A stretch of DNA of 64,000 nucleotides from CAXBNB01 sp040151475 (lineage in GTDB: Bacteria; Bacteroidota; Bacteroidia; Cytophagales; Cyclobacteriaceae), in NCBI RefSeq assembly GCF_040151475.1, contig NZ_JBDKWG010000115.1, positions 1 through 64,000 of the forward strand. The letters are read 5' to 3'. The translations under genes were made by a program, and so were the position numbers. The notes under the pieces are model-generated. The model did no database searches and was not told the DNA's origin. It was given only the letters and a program-made list of their open reading frames with translations. Of the stretch, positions 1 through 8,999 are shown piece after piece. Each line of letters starts with the position of its first letter. Position 1 is the stretch's first letter.

Positions 1-65
1 TAAATACCCTGAAAAAGTACGTTTAAACGAAATGAGAAAAGATTTTTTCGATTTCCTAAAACTAC

Positions 66-118
66 CCCCGTCCCCTGAAGGGGTGATCAAAAAGTCCCCT
101 TTAGGGGATTTAGGGGTG
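66..118. repeat. C-rich Bacteroidota intergenic repeat
   Basis: Two short palindromic units of the form CCCCT-GAA/TTT-AGGGG lie about 20 bp apart and are followed by a GGGATTTAGGGGTG tail. This C-rich direct/inverted arrangement is a familiar intergenic repeat in Bacteroidota genomes and often produces spurious small ORFs, as it does here for a 69-codon frame over 32-241. No coding function is proposed. Confidence 0.6.
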
Positions 119-224
119 ATTTTGATGAATTTTCTTAGATGCCAAAATCTTTTCTCGGACACCAATAGAAAATATTCATATTTTCTACAGATTTCATTTT
201 TAGTATTGGTATCAAAAAAAGAAA

Positions 225-968
225 ATGGATTCAAACTTTGATATTTTCGTAGAACACTGGCATCAAATTGCTATAATTTGGTCACAAATTGCACTTGCCT
301 TTGCTGGTATTATTCTGGCCTATTATTTACTGATTTTTACCACTCGAAACTCAATAGCGGAGAAATATAAATTTATCAGCCTCAACGAAATAAAATATTT
401 CTGGTACACTGCCCTGAGCCTGACCATAAGTTTTACTTTCTTTCTCAATGCCATTATGGTGAAAAAGCACAGTACAGCTCACAATTTTGATTTAACAGTT
501 AAGACCATCCTCTCTTTGGGAATAGGCTTTTTAATAGGCTATGTGATCAATACCTACCTCAATGTATATTATCCATTTACACTGGAGAAAAAACTATCTG
601 CACTGCGTTTCAAAAAAAGAATATCTCCAGAGTCGAAAAAAGAGATGCGCCTGCTCAATGAAGATCAGGAAGACATCCACCTTTCAGAAATGATGATTGC
701 TGAAGAAAATGCATTTGCTTACGATTATGATGTTTGGATAGATGACGAAACCGGTTACAAGCTGATAGAAAAGTACGAAGGAAACCTGCATGCTCTTATC
801 TGTGACAAATGCAGGTTTAGAACCCTGAAAGAGTACAAAGAAGAGGTAGAATCCTCACTGGTAAGCGGTGAACCTGACTCTATTGTCAAATATTATAAAT
901 GCTCCTACTGTGGACATTTAGAAGAAAAAGTCTCTGAAATTTCAAAATTACAGGCTAATGCACAATAA
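225..968 (+). CDS. Membrane protein with C-terminal zinc ribbon (paralogue of 32350-33267)
   Basis: A 247-aa protein of unknown function. Three hydrophobic segments are visible at about residues 14-38, 60-80 and 92-115. They are followed by a cytoplasmic part with an acidic stretch and a four-cysteine zinc-ribbon-like end (CDKC about residue 191, CSYC about residue 225). The segment around YDVWIDDETG and IEKYEGNLHA is closely matched by the protein at 32350-33267, so the two are paralogues. It lies 51 bp upstream of a response regulator on the same strand and may be cotranscribed with the two-component system. I do not recognise a named family. Confidence 0.75.
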   Translation: MDSNFDIFVEHWHQIAIIWSQIALAFAGIILAYYLLIFTTRNSIAEKYKFISLNEIKYFWYTALSLTISFTFFLNAIMVKKHSTAHNFDLTVKTILSLGIGFLIGYVINTYLNVYYPFTLEKKLSALRFKKRISPESKKEMRLLNEDQEDIHLSEMMIAEENAFAYDYDVWIDDETGYKLIEKYEGNLHALICDKCRFRTLKEYKEEVESSLVSGEPDSIVKYYKCSYCGHLEEKVSEISKLQANAQ

Positions 969-1019
969 ATTTTGAATGACCCTTAGCTTGGGATCATTCA
1001 TACCGATTATCTTTAACCT

Positions 1020-1697
1020 ATGAATATTCTCATAGTAGAAGATGAACATGACTTAGCCGAGTCCATAATAAAATATTTGTCACAGGAAGGATACCATTGT
1101 GAATGGGCCAATAGTTTTCGTGAAGCTTCTGAAAAAATACATTTACACACTTATGACTGTATTCTCGTTGACATCAATTTGCCCGATGGAAGTGGCATTA
1201 AAGTAATAGAAAGGCTCAAACGTGTTAAATCCGAGTCAGGTATAATTATTATCTCAGCCAGAGATTCCGTTGAGGACAAAATTATTGGTTTAGAGATTGG
1301 TGCTGATGATTACCTTACAAAACCCTTCCACCTTTCCGAACTCAACGCACGGGTAAAATCGCTTATAAGAAGAAGGAATTTTGACGGAAACAACGAAATC
1401 TTATTCAAGGAGATCACGATCTTGCCACAAGAAAGGTTGGTAACCATTCATGGTGAGCCTATAAAACTCACCAAGAAAGAATACGATTTGCTTCTCTATT
1501 TTGTATCCAACCCAAATCGGGTGATAACCAAAGAATCTATCGCAGAACATTTATGGGGCGATCACATGGATATGGCTGATTCCTTCGATTTTATATATGC
1601 CCATTTGAAAAATCTCAGAAAAAAAATCCTTGAAAAAAAGGGTGGTGATTACATTCAAACGATATACGGAGTAGGATATAAATTTACCAGATTTTGA
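1020..1697 (+). CDS. OmpR-family response regulator
   Basis: A 225-aa DNA-binding response regulator. The receiver domain (about 1-115) has the acidic pair E7/D8, the phosphoacceptor D51 in ILVDINLPDG, S79 and K101 in LTKPF. The C-terminal winged helix (about 128-222) ends in the typical YGVGYKF. It is the output partner of the kinase that follows: its TGA stop overlaps the TTG start of the kinase (TTGA), which implies translational coupling. The target genes cannot be deduced. The Met-rich outer-membrane gene downstream and the small protein after it lie on the other strand and are possible targets. Confidence 0.95.
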   Translation: MNILIVEDEHDLAESIIKYLSQEGYHCEWANSFREASEKIHLHTYDCILVDINLPDGSGIKVIERLKRVKSESGIIIISARDSVEDKIIGLEIGADDYLTKPFHLSELNARVKSLIRRRNFDGNNEILFKEITILPQERLVTIHGEPIKLTKKEYDLLLYFVSNPNRVITKESIAEHLWGDHMDMADSFDFIYAHLKNLRKKILEKKGGDYIQTIYGVGYKFTRF

Positions 1698-2956
1698 AAT
1701 TACTCTCTCTCACCAACAGGTACTATCTGGCATCAATTCTACCCATTTTACTGGTAGGAGGTTTTTTGGCATACATCATTTTAAGAGGAATAATCAACCA
1801 TGAATTCAATGAAAAACTCTTCGCCGAAAAAAAGCAATTTATTCATGAATGGCACACATATAAAAATTTGAGGGAAACTCTCTATCTGAATGTGGGAGAT
1901 AAAATTGAAGTAAAAGCGGTTGAGTATGATCCTGAAATAGGATCAATTCTCTCTGATACAATCATGTACGACAGCTTCGAAAAAAAAGAACTGCCTTATA
2001 GGTTACTAAAATTTTCACATAAGTTTGATGATCGGTTTTATCTTGTTACCATTACCAAATCCATGCTCCCAACCGAAGATTTAATTCAGGGAGTCGGACA
2101 AATAATCCTAATACTGATAGCAGGGCTTGTATTAAGCCTTGGGTTTGTAAGCAGGGCTATTTCTAAAAAAATATGGACACCATTTAACAACACTATTTTT
2201 TCTTTGAAAAACTACCAGATAGCAACACCCGCAAATATTAATTTTGACAAAACTACAATAGATGAATTTAAAGAATTAAACCGGGTATTGATCCACATGA
2301 TCGATAAAAGCAGGAAAGACTATGTGAGCCTGAAAGAATTTACAGAGAATGCTTCACATGAAATTCAAACCCCATTGGCGATTATTAAATCTAAAGCAGA
2401 ACTCTTATTGCAAAATGGCAACCTGGATCAGGAAAATCTGGAAGATGTAGGCAAGATATATGAAGCAGCAAACAGGCTGTCTCGCCTGAAGCAAGGGCTG
2501 ACTATGCTGGCAAAAATGGACAACAACCAGTTTGAAGAAGTAGAACCAATAGAAGTAGCAGAATTAATAACAAGTAGCCTGGAAAATTATGAAGAGCTAA
2601 TTGCCATGAAAGAGATTAGTCTAACAAAAACATACAATAGCAGCCCTACTCTGGTATTGAACAACACATTGGCCTATGTGTTGGTAACCAACCTGATCAA
2701 CAATGCCATAAAGCACAACCTAAAGCAAGGAAGCATCAATATAATATTGAATAATGATGAACTGATCATTGAAAATCCGGGACAGCCATTGAGCGATGAT
2801 CCTGAAAATTATTTTAATAGATTTAAAAAAGGAAGTGCTCAGTCAGATTCTTCAGGATTGGGCTTGGCCCTTATCAAAAAAATATGTGACATCTATGACA
2901 TGAGAATAAGCTACACTGTGAATGAAGCCAAACACAGGATAGCTATTCAGTTTTAA
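1694..2956 (+). CDS. Sensor histidine kinase
   Basis: A 420-aa transmembrane histidine kinase. TM1 is at about 12-33 and TM2 at about 136-156, with a periplasmic sensor of about 100 residues between them and no recognised ligand domain. The dimerisation/phosphoacceptor helix has H222 in ENASHEIQTP. The ATPase domain has an N-box (NLINNAIKHN) and a G-box (GLGLALIKK). The start is TTG, sharing four bases with the stop of the response regulator, which fixes the pair as an operon. The short sensor and QseC/BasS-like layout fit a metal, peptide or envelope signal, but no ligand is visible. Confidence 0.93.
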   Translation: MKLLSLTNRYYLASILPILLVGGFLAYIILRGIINHEFNEKLFAEKKQFIHEWHTYKNLRETLYLNVGDKIEVKAVEYDPEIGSILSDTIMYDSFEKKELPYRLLKFSHKFDDRFYLVTITKSMLPTEDLIQGVGQIILILIAGLVLSLGFVSRAISKKIWTPFNNTIFSLKNYQIATPANINFDKTTIDEFKELNRVLIHMIDKSRKDYVSLKEFTENASHEIQTPLAIIKSKAELLLQNGNLDQENLEDVGKIYEAANRLSRLKQGLTMLAKMDNNQFEEVEPIEVAELITSSLENYEELIAMKEISLTKTYNSSPTLVLNNTLAYVLVTNLINNAIKHNLKQGSINIILNNDELIIENPGQPLSDDPENYFNRFKKGSAQSDSSGLGLALIKKICDIYDMRISYTVNEAKHRIAIQF

Positions 2957-2983
2957 TTTGATCTACAATGCCTGAATAATAAA

Positions 2984-3022
2984 AGTCGTGACATATTTCC
3001 GTTCGAAAATATTGCCACGACT
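2984..3022 (-). terminator. Hairpin terminator of the outer-membrane gene
   Basis: An imperfect hairpin pairs AGTCGTG near 2984 with CACGACT ending at 3022, extended by AT pairs towards the loop. Read on the minus strand it is followed by TTTTATTATT, so it probably terminates the minus-strand gene ending at 3063. It may also act on the kinase transcript arriving from the other side. Confidence 0.6.
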
Positions 3023-3062
3023 CTATTCCGTTTAATCTGAACTTAAGCAGAACTAACTCATA

Positions 3063-4132
3063 TTAAAAAGCATACTGCCATCCTAAAATCAGTACAGAAG
3101 TAGTCTTCATCTGAGGGCCATTCAGGTTTTGATAAACAGGCACCCCGTATTCCAATGCTACCCGTTGATTTTTCAGAAATCCTGATTGACCGATCATGTT
3201 GATCCCCAATGCAAGGTTTACTTTTTCGCCACCCTGAAATGCCGGATGTGCCGTTTGCACCGGAAGCATGATGTCATCATCCTGACCTCTGATCTCACCT
3301 ATAGTAGAAAAAGATGGTCGAATAGAGCTACTCAACCAAGAATTGATCCTGTAACTTGCCCAAGCAGACATATCCAACTTATTGCCAAATCTGTATCTTG
3401 CTTGTTATCAGAAAGCCTCAAAGTACCACTCAATTGTCCTCCCCATCCAAAATTTTCTGCCCTTCTGTTAAAAGTAATACCTGGAAGAAAATCAAATGAT
3501 CCAGATCCTAACTGCATCGGATAAGGCGCACGAACAGTTGGCCTCATGTTCATTGGAGTGAGAACTTCACTTGTCTCTGTGATCGACCCTGTAGGCAAAC
3601 TGACACCAACATTTAAGTGAATAGAATTTGCTTCCTTTTTAACCAACTTGATCAAAGCAGACAATTTAATGTCTCCTATACCAGATGTGCTGGTAGAAAA
3701 AGTACCCAGTTCAGTTGTGCCTGATCCGCCTTGAAAAGTCACCAAGTCCATGTCGTTTTGAATATACATGCCCATGCCCATCAGGGTGATCCAGTCAGAT
3801 GGTGCATACATCATGCCCAGCATGTGCATATTCATAGTCATATTAGCAGGAACTACCCTTAGGGTAGGGGGCATTCCTGTCATTCCGGCAAACATATTTG
3901 GTACTGTAGTGGCAATCGTCACGGGCGACACTTCATTGCTACCAATTAAGTTGTCTTTCATGTTCATCCTCATAAGGCGATAGGAAAACATCACCTCTCC
4001 TTTATTATGCAAATGATCTCCCATCACACCTATAGGAGCATGACTATTGGGAGATGAAACTGTAGATTTGCTTTCCTGCGCATACAGAACAGCTGATATG
4101 CAGCAAAGCAATGCTGTTATTAAAAATTTCAT
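3063..4132 (-). pseudogene. Outer-membrane beta-barrel protein, frameshifted
   Basis: Two overlapping minus-strand frames together encode one protein of about 355 aa. The first frame (4132 down to 3332) starts with a signal peptide (FLITALLCCISAVLYAQ) and has a Met/His-rich mature region. It reads sensibly to about LRLSDNKQ and then becomes nonsense. The other frame resumes with RYRFGNKLDMSAWASYR and runs to 3063, ending in the C-terminal Phe (GWQYAF) typical of outer-membrane barrels. The shift lies between about 3378 and 3404 and fits loss of one base. The Met-rich N-terminus suggests a relative of outer-membrane proteins found with copper genes, but this is only an inference. It could be a real mutation or an assembly error. 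Confidence 0.75.
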
Positions 4133-4221
4133 TATTGATTAGATTAAAAATAATAGATACCTCGGACAGACTTTTCATTCATTGAAATACTGAAATTGAG
4201 GATAAAAAAGTACAATTTGAA

Positions 4222-4602
4222 TTAAATCAAATTGGAGCTGGGAGGATGGAAGATTCCCTTTATGTAGGAAAAAGAATATTCTAACTGAAAGCCCTCTAAC
4301 AAAACTTTAGGTGAATCCAATGGTACAAAAACCTTGGAAATCTCTTCAAAATACAAAGCCAATGCCATACGTTTGGTATCTGAAGTAGAGGAGGTTTTTT
4401 CAGACTGTTTTTTTTCCAGGCGATTTTTCAGATAACATGCCCCTCCACAAATTGTGATGGGCTTGTTCCGGTTTACGCAAAGTACATCTCGTATATAATT
4501 CTTATTCAACTCAAATTCCAGATAGATCAGAGGAAAGCTAACAGAACTTGCCAAAATCACCGGAATAAAAAATAGAGTGATATATTTCTTAAGACGATAC
4601 AT
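4222..4602 (-). CDS. Small exported Cys-containing protein, possibly metal-linked
   Basis: A 126-aa protein with an N-terminal hydrophobic segment (about 8-27). Next comes LEFELNKNYIRDVLCVNRNKP and a CGGACYLKNRL motif carrying three cysteines in all. This N-end/Cys layout recurs in small Bacteroidota proteins encoded beside copper or TonB-related outer-membrane genes. Here it is encoded upstream of, and in the same direction as, the frameshifted Met-rich outer-membrane protein, with about 90 bp between them, so cotranscription is plausible. A metal-handling role is inferred from context and the Cys residues only. Confidence 0.65.
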   Translation of the reverse strand: MYRLKKYITLFFIPVILASSVSFPLIYLEFELNKNYIRDVLCVNRNKPITICGGACYLKNRLEKKQSEKTSSTSDTKRMALALYFEEISKVFVPLDSPKVLLEGFQLEYSFSYIKGIFHPPSSNLI

Positions 4603-4660
4603 TTAGGCAACAAAAGAAAATATTTTTATTAACAAAAAACTCAATAACAAAGAATATTAA

Positions 4661-5449
4661 TCAAATGGCAGTTGTTTTTCCTCCATCTACCGGAATACTC
4701 GTGCCATTGATATATGCAGCTGCAGGAGTTGAAAGAAAAGCCGCCAATGATGCCACTTCATGAGCTGCTCCGATTCTTCTGGCCGGAATATCCGCTTCCA
4801 AACCAGCAACTACTTCCTCTCTTGATTTTCCGGTTTTCTGCATCAAATTTTCGATTACATAGTCGAGTCTCGTCGTAGCGGTAAACCCAGGCAGTACATT
4901 ATTTACCGTAATGCCAAATGGAGCCAATTCATACGACAATGTTTTTGCCCAACTGGCTACTGCACCTCTTACGGTATTTGACACTCCCAATCCGGGGATG
5001 GGTTGTTTGACAGAAGTAGAAATAATATTTATAATTCGTCCATACCCTTTCGCCATCATACAAGGAGATAGTTCCTGTACCAGCAAATGGTTGCATTGCA
5101 AATGTGCTGAGAGCGTATCAGAAAATTTTTCGTATTGCTCGTCCAAAATTTGACCTCCGGAAGGCCCTCCGGTATTGTTGATCAAAATTTCGGGCTGGTT
5201 TCCTCTGTTTATAAAATCTTCAATCCTTTGTTTCAATATTAATGGTTCACCAAAATCTGCCACAATGTACTCATGAAGTTGATGCTCATTTTGAGAAAGT
5301 GTGCTGAGTGCTGCTTTCAGGCTTTCTTCGTTTCTGGCTACCAGAACTACTGATGCCCCAAGCTCAGCCAATTCTTCTGCAATCGCTTTGCCTATTCCTT
5401 GTGTACTGCCACATACTATCGCCTGTTTTCCTGATAAATTGATGTTCAT
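4661..5449 (-). CDS. Atypical short-chain dehydrogenase/reductase
   Basis: A 262-aa SDR-fold protein. The dinucleotide motif GSTQGIG is at 14-20, NNTGG at 91-95 and the catalytic-region serines (IISTS) at 142-146. The C-terminal SIPVDGG matches classical SDRs of the FabG type. The expected YxxxK is replaced: the aligned stretch reads SNTVR at 157-161, so both Tyr and Lys of the classical catalytic site are absent. A divergent SDR subgroup with this S/N..R pattern exists, so the change is probably old rather than decay. The substrate is unknown. It stands alone between opposing or unrelated genes. Confidence 0.85.
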   Translation of the reverse strand: MNINLSGKQAIVCGSTQGIGKAIAEELAELGASVVLVARNEESLKAALSTLSQNEHQLHEYIVADFGEPLILKQRIEDFINRGNQPEILINNTGGPSGGQILDEQYEKFSDTLSAHLQCNHLLVQELSPCMMAKGYGRIINIISTSVKQPIPGLGVSNTVRGAVASWAKTLSYELAPFGITVNNVLPGFTATTRLDYVIENLMQKTGKSREEVVAGLEADIPARRIGAAHEVASLAAFLSTPAAAYINGTSIPVDGGKTTAI

Positions 5450-5521
5450 TTTGTATTTCTGTTTGTTTTCATTGAGATCGTTTCATTCCTTGCGATGACG
5501 TTCGGGCTTAACTAAACGACA

Positions 5522-6025
5522 TTACCCTTTTGCCCTCAATCCCAATTCAATTACCTGTAAATTTTTAATCTTTCCATTTTCCAGATCAAACCTCATCACG
5601 GTTCTCATTCTATGAAATCCATGGATGCCAGCTGCTCCGGGATTTATATACAATACGTTTTTGCGTTTAGGATCATGCATCACAGCACAAATGTGTGAAT
5701 GTCCACAGATAAAAACGTCCGGTTGAAGTGATTCTATCAGAGGTCTGGTTCGTGTATTGTAGCTGGGAGGCTTCCCTCCAATATGTGTCATCCAAACTTT
5801 CACCCCTTCCCTCAGTAGTTTTTGATCTTCCGGGAAAACGGTTCTCACCTGATGACTGTCAATATTTCCATAGACCCCATACAATGGTTTGAAGCTTTCC
5901 AATTGCTCTATCACATCAAAAGATCCGACATCTCCGGCATGCCAAATTTCATCCACTTCTTTGAAATAATCAAATACCTTAGGATCCAGGTAACTATGGG
6001 TATCAGAGATTAGTCCTATTTTCAT
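5522..6025 (-). CDS. YfcE/MJ0936-type metallophosphoesterase
   Basis: A 167-aa calcineurin-like phosphoesterase. The metal-binding motifs are complete: DTH near residue 8, GDVG near 32, GNID near 54, a His in WMTHIGG, and GHSH near 108. The length is typical of the YfcE/MJ0936 family, which hydrolyses phosphodiesters with two divalent metals in the cytoplasm. The physiological substrate is not predictable. It is on the same strand as the SDR but separated by about 70 bp. Confidence 0.9.
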   Translation of the reverse strand: MKIGLISDTHSYLDPKVFDYFKEVDEIWHAGDVGSFDVIEQLESFKPLYGVYGNIDSHQVRTVFPEDQKLLREGVKVWMTHIGGKPPSYNTRTRPLIESLQPDVFICGHSHICAVMHDPKRKNVLYINPGAAGIHGFHRMRTVMRFDLENGKIKNLQVIELGLRAKG

Positions 6026-6099
6026 TTAGCCTTTTTAGCGAAATTATTATTTCTAAATGTTGAAACTCCTATTTAAGCTGTGAAATTTCAAAAAACATT

Positions 6100-7137
6100 T
6101 CAGGCATGTAAATCCGGTCTAATGATTACCATCCACAGACTCATTTTCACGATTTCACCCATGTTTTTGCATTTTAGAAATCGTGGTTCCCCATAATAAT
6201 CTGCTAAATCTCTTTTGAGTGTGTTCACATTTTTAGGAAACGATATGGTGTCGGTCATCATGGTTTTCATCAAATCTACAACTCTTTTTCGAGCTATTTT
6301 GAGGCGACCTGCAATCAACGACCTTTCTTCTTTTTGATACTGACGAGCAGTCTCAGGAGTCATCAATTTTACTCCCAATTCTATTAGTGGATTGTTTTGT
6401 TTGAAATACTGAGGCAAATAGATATTTTTTCTCCCTTCATAAGATTGTTGATCGAAATCTATGGATCTTATCCTGTAGGTGATCTCTTCAAAATCCGGAA
6501 TAATATTGACTACAAAATTGCTGGAATGCATGTCTCCAAGCAAACGAACAAAACACCTTTCGTTGAATTTAACAAACTCTTTGGCCAACCGGATTTTATT
6601 CACTCCTTTGTCGTGCATATTATGTTGAATGAATTTGTCACCGGGAATTCCTACAATATGCTCTTCCACCAGGGAATCTTTATGCACAACATAATTGATC
6701 CTGTTAGGAGAAAGAAGATGTTCCAACTCCAATCCATAAACTCTGGAGGCATCTGCGTTCTTTATATAGAAGTAGTCAAAATTGTCATTAATCTTATTGA
6801 CAATCCTAACCCTGAAAGGCCTGGTATTACCATAAACACAAAGATCCACACGATCAACATTTAGGTGTTTCATCACACTTACATCACCTGCCGATCTTAT
6901 TTCAGAGTAAACCTTTTTCAATGCAAGGTGAATGTCTTTCATTTCATCCTGAGGATAAAATACCGTTTCCCAAAGGGTATCTTTACCCGTATTGTCATAT
7001 AATGGTATGCTGTTGTCATACCTTAATAAGTCATTGTATTCTATGGGTACTTTGACCGCCCTCTTATATTTTTTAAGGTATTCTCTAAGTCCTGCACTTA
7101 TCTTAAAAGGAATTTTCTTCTTACTGATTATTGCCAT
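6100..7137 (-). CDS. Uncharacterised protein-kinase-fold (APH-like) protein
   Basis: A 345-aa protein that I do not recognise as a named family. It carries the catalytic signature of kinase-fold phosphotransferases: GDMHSSN at 201-207 (D202 and N207) and IDFDQ at 226-230 (D227/D229), like the HGDxHxxN...IDFD arrangement in aminoglycoside and choline kinases. Upstream, K126 in FYIKN, the helix GLELEHLL and the hinge-like VEEHIVGIPGDKF fit the N-lobe. It probably phosphorylates a small molecule or protein. It is preceded by a divergent promoter region shared with the DUF1080 gene. Confidence 0.7.
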   Translation of the reverse strand: MAIISKKKIPFKISAGLREYLKKYKRAVKVPIEYNDLLRYDNSIPLYDNTGKDTLWETVFYPQDEMKDIHLALKKVYSEIRSAGDVSVMKHLNVDRVDLCVYGNTRPFRVRIVNKINDNFDYFYIKNADASRVYGLELEHLLSPNRINYVVHKDSLVEEHIVGIPGDKFIQHNMHDKGVNKIRLAKEFVKFNERCFVRLLGDMHSSNFVVNIIPDFEEITYRIRSIDFDQQSYEGRKNIYLPQYFKQNNPLIELGVKLMTPETARQYQKEERSLIAGRLKIARKRVVDLMKTMMTDTISFPKNVNTLKRDLADYYGEPRFLKCKNMGEIVKMSLWMVIIRPDLHA

Positions 7138-7322
7138 CTGACTATTCTCTCAGGTTCTGTCCATAATTTACAGCAATCTCCAAAAATTATCATCAATAAT
7201 TACGGTGAGTAAACTTATATTTTTCTTCCTCATACAAACACGTCTTAACGTTTTACTGCTTTCAGGAATAAATACTTAACTTAGAAAACTCTAAAATCAA
7301 CTATGTAAACCTATTATTATAC

Positions 7323-8018
7323 ATGAAAAATATCATCCTCAGCTTTGTCATCCTTACTATGGCAATGAACTGTCAGTCTCAAAAAACCATTAGCCTTTTC
7401 AATGGTAAAGACCTGAGAGGCTGGCACATAGATGTACCACAAATGGATAACAACCCTGATGCCATCAATCCATTTATTATTAGAAATGGAATGTTCGTGA
7501 GCTTGGGAACTCCGGGAGGGCACCTCATTACTGATGCAAAATACCAGGATTACAGACTGGAAATAGAATACCGTTTTGCGGGAAAACCGGGTAATTGTGG
7601 TGCTTTGGTTCACGTTTCGACACCAAGGGCATTGTATGACATGTTTCCAAAATCTATAGAGGTTCAAATGATGCACGAAAATGCCGGAGATTTTTGGTGC
7701 ATCGTACAGGACATCACTTCAGATGATATGGTCGTACGTCGTGGGCCTAAAGAAGAGTGGGGCATTGATGGTGATAAAAAACGCAGAATAAAGAATCTTA
7801 CTGACGGATCAGAAAAACCCTTAGGAGAATGGAACAGCCTTACCATAGAATGTCTCAAAGACAAAATAAAGGTTTGGGTCAACGGAGACCTTGTCAATTA
7901 TGGCTATAACGCCACAGTGAGTGAAGGGCAAATAGCACTACAGTCTGAAGGGGCAGAAGTGGAATTCAGGAAGGTTGACTTTACACCAATTACTAAGTTG
8001 AGCGATACCGCACCATAG
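7323..8018 (+). CDS. Secreted DUF1080 (3-keto-disaccharide hydrolase-like) protein
   Basis: A 231-aa exported protein. A signal peptide precedes Cys17 (AMNCQSQ), a possible though non-canonical lipoprotein site. The remainder is a concanavalin-like beta-sandwich of the DUF1080 family, visible in SLFNGKDLRGWHI near the start and EWNSLTIECLKDKIKVWVNGDLVN near the end. Family members hydrolyse 3-keto-glycosides or bind sugars at the cell surface. No sugar-utilisation neighbours are present, so the substrate is unknown. It ends 11 bp before the convergent ypdA. Confidence 0.88.
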   Translation: MKNIILSFVILTMAMNCQSQKTISLFNGKDLRGWHIDVPQMDNNPDAINPFIIRNGMFVSLGTPGGHLITDAKYQDYRLEIEYRFAGKPGNCGALVHVSTPRALYDMFPKSIEVQMMHENAGDFWCIVQDITSDDMVVRRGPKEEWGIDGDKKRRIKNLTDGSEKPLGEWNSLTIECLKDKIKVWVNGDLVNYGYNATVSEGQIALQSEGAEVEFRKVDFTPITKLSDTAP

Positions 8019-8029
8019 TTGTATATGAA

Positions 8030-8995
8030 TTAAGCTTTTCTTTCAGTGATTGTTTTTACAATCACCTCGGCATGCACCCTTGAGTTTTCAATAAACCATT
8101 TGTTGGTTTGTAAACCACCACATATCACGCCAGCCAGAAAAATATTGTCAACGTTGGTTTCCATTGTTTCGGGACTGTGTGATGGCGTTTTCATACTGTC
8201 TCTGCCAATTTCTATTCCCATAGATTCAAGCAAAGAAAAATTGGGCTGATAGCCTGTCATAGCCAAAACAAAATCATTTTTAATAGTCAGTTTTCCTGCA
8301 GGTGTTTGAATGTCAACTTCGGTTTCCCGAATTTCAACAACGCTGGAATTGAAGTAAGCTTTAATCGAAGATTCTTTGATTCTGTTTTCAATATCAGGCA
8401 ACACCCAATACTTCACTCTGGGATTGATTTCCGGTTCTCTGACAACCATGGTTACTTCTGCTCCTTTCCTGTATGTTTCCAATGCTACATCCACTGCTGA
8501 ATTTGCCGCTCCTATCACTACTACTTTTTGACCGAAATAAGGATGTGGTTCATCATAGTAATGTTTTACTTTGGGAAGCTCTTCACCTTTTACATTGAGT
8601 AAAAATGGCAAATCATAAAAGCCGGTAGATAGTATGATGTTTTCGGCTATGTAGCTTCCTTTTGTGGTTTTAATTACAAATCCACCTTCTTTTGCTACAC
8701 TTTCTACAGGTTCATAAAGCTGAATGTTCAGTTTCCAGGAAACTGCCACCCGTCGATAGTATTCCAGTGCTTCTGACCGGGTAGGTTTATTATTGTGCGA
8801 AATAAATGGCACTCCTCCAATTTCCAGTTTTTCTGATGTAGAAAAAAAAGTCATATTGTAAGGATAATTGTAAAGTGAATTCACCAGACAACCCTTTTCC
8901 ATTATCGCATAGGACAACCCAGCCTTTTCGGCTTCTATTCCACATGCCAGACCTATTGGTCCGGCACCTATTATTACGATATCGTATCTTTTCAT
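8030..8995 (-). CDS. ypdA: YpdA-family FAD/NADPH disulfide reductase
   Basis: A 321-aa flavoprotein of the YpdA (putative bacillithiol disulfide reductase, Bdr) family. The FAD site is at the N-terminus (IVIIGAGPIGLACG). The family-specific stretch NYPYNMTFFSTSEKLEIGG follows, and the NADPH site is VVVIGAANSAVDVALE near residue 158. It lacks the CxxC of thioredoxin reductase, as expected for YpdA. The family reduces oxidised bacillithiol in the cytoplasm and is common in Bacteroidota. It is encoded directly after the 5-formyltetrahydrofolate cyclo-ligase on the same strand with a 4-bp gap. Confidence 0.92.
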   Translation of the reverse strand: MKRYDIVIIGAGPIGLACGIEAEKAGLSYAIMEKGCLVNSLYNYPYNMTFFSTSEKLEIGGVPFISHNNKPTRSEALEYYRRVAVSWKLNIQLYEPVESVAKEGGFVIKTTKGSYIAENIILSTGFYDLPFLLNVKGEELPKVKHYYDEPHPYFGQKVVVIGAANSAVDVALETYRKGAEVTMVVREPEINPRVKYWVLPDIENRIKESSIKAYFNSSVVEIRETEVDIQTPAGKLTIKNDFVLAMTGYQPNFSLLESMGIEIGRDSMKTPSHSPETMETNVDNIFLAGVICGGLQTNKWFIENSRVHAEVIVKTITERKA

Positions 8996-8999
8996 TCAG

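Noticed and set aside
32..241. 69-codon frame at the window start
   Set aside because: It runs through a C-rich intergenic repeat and overlaps the start of a well-supported gene; no protein-like conservation pattern is visible.
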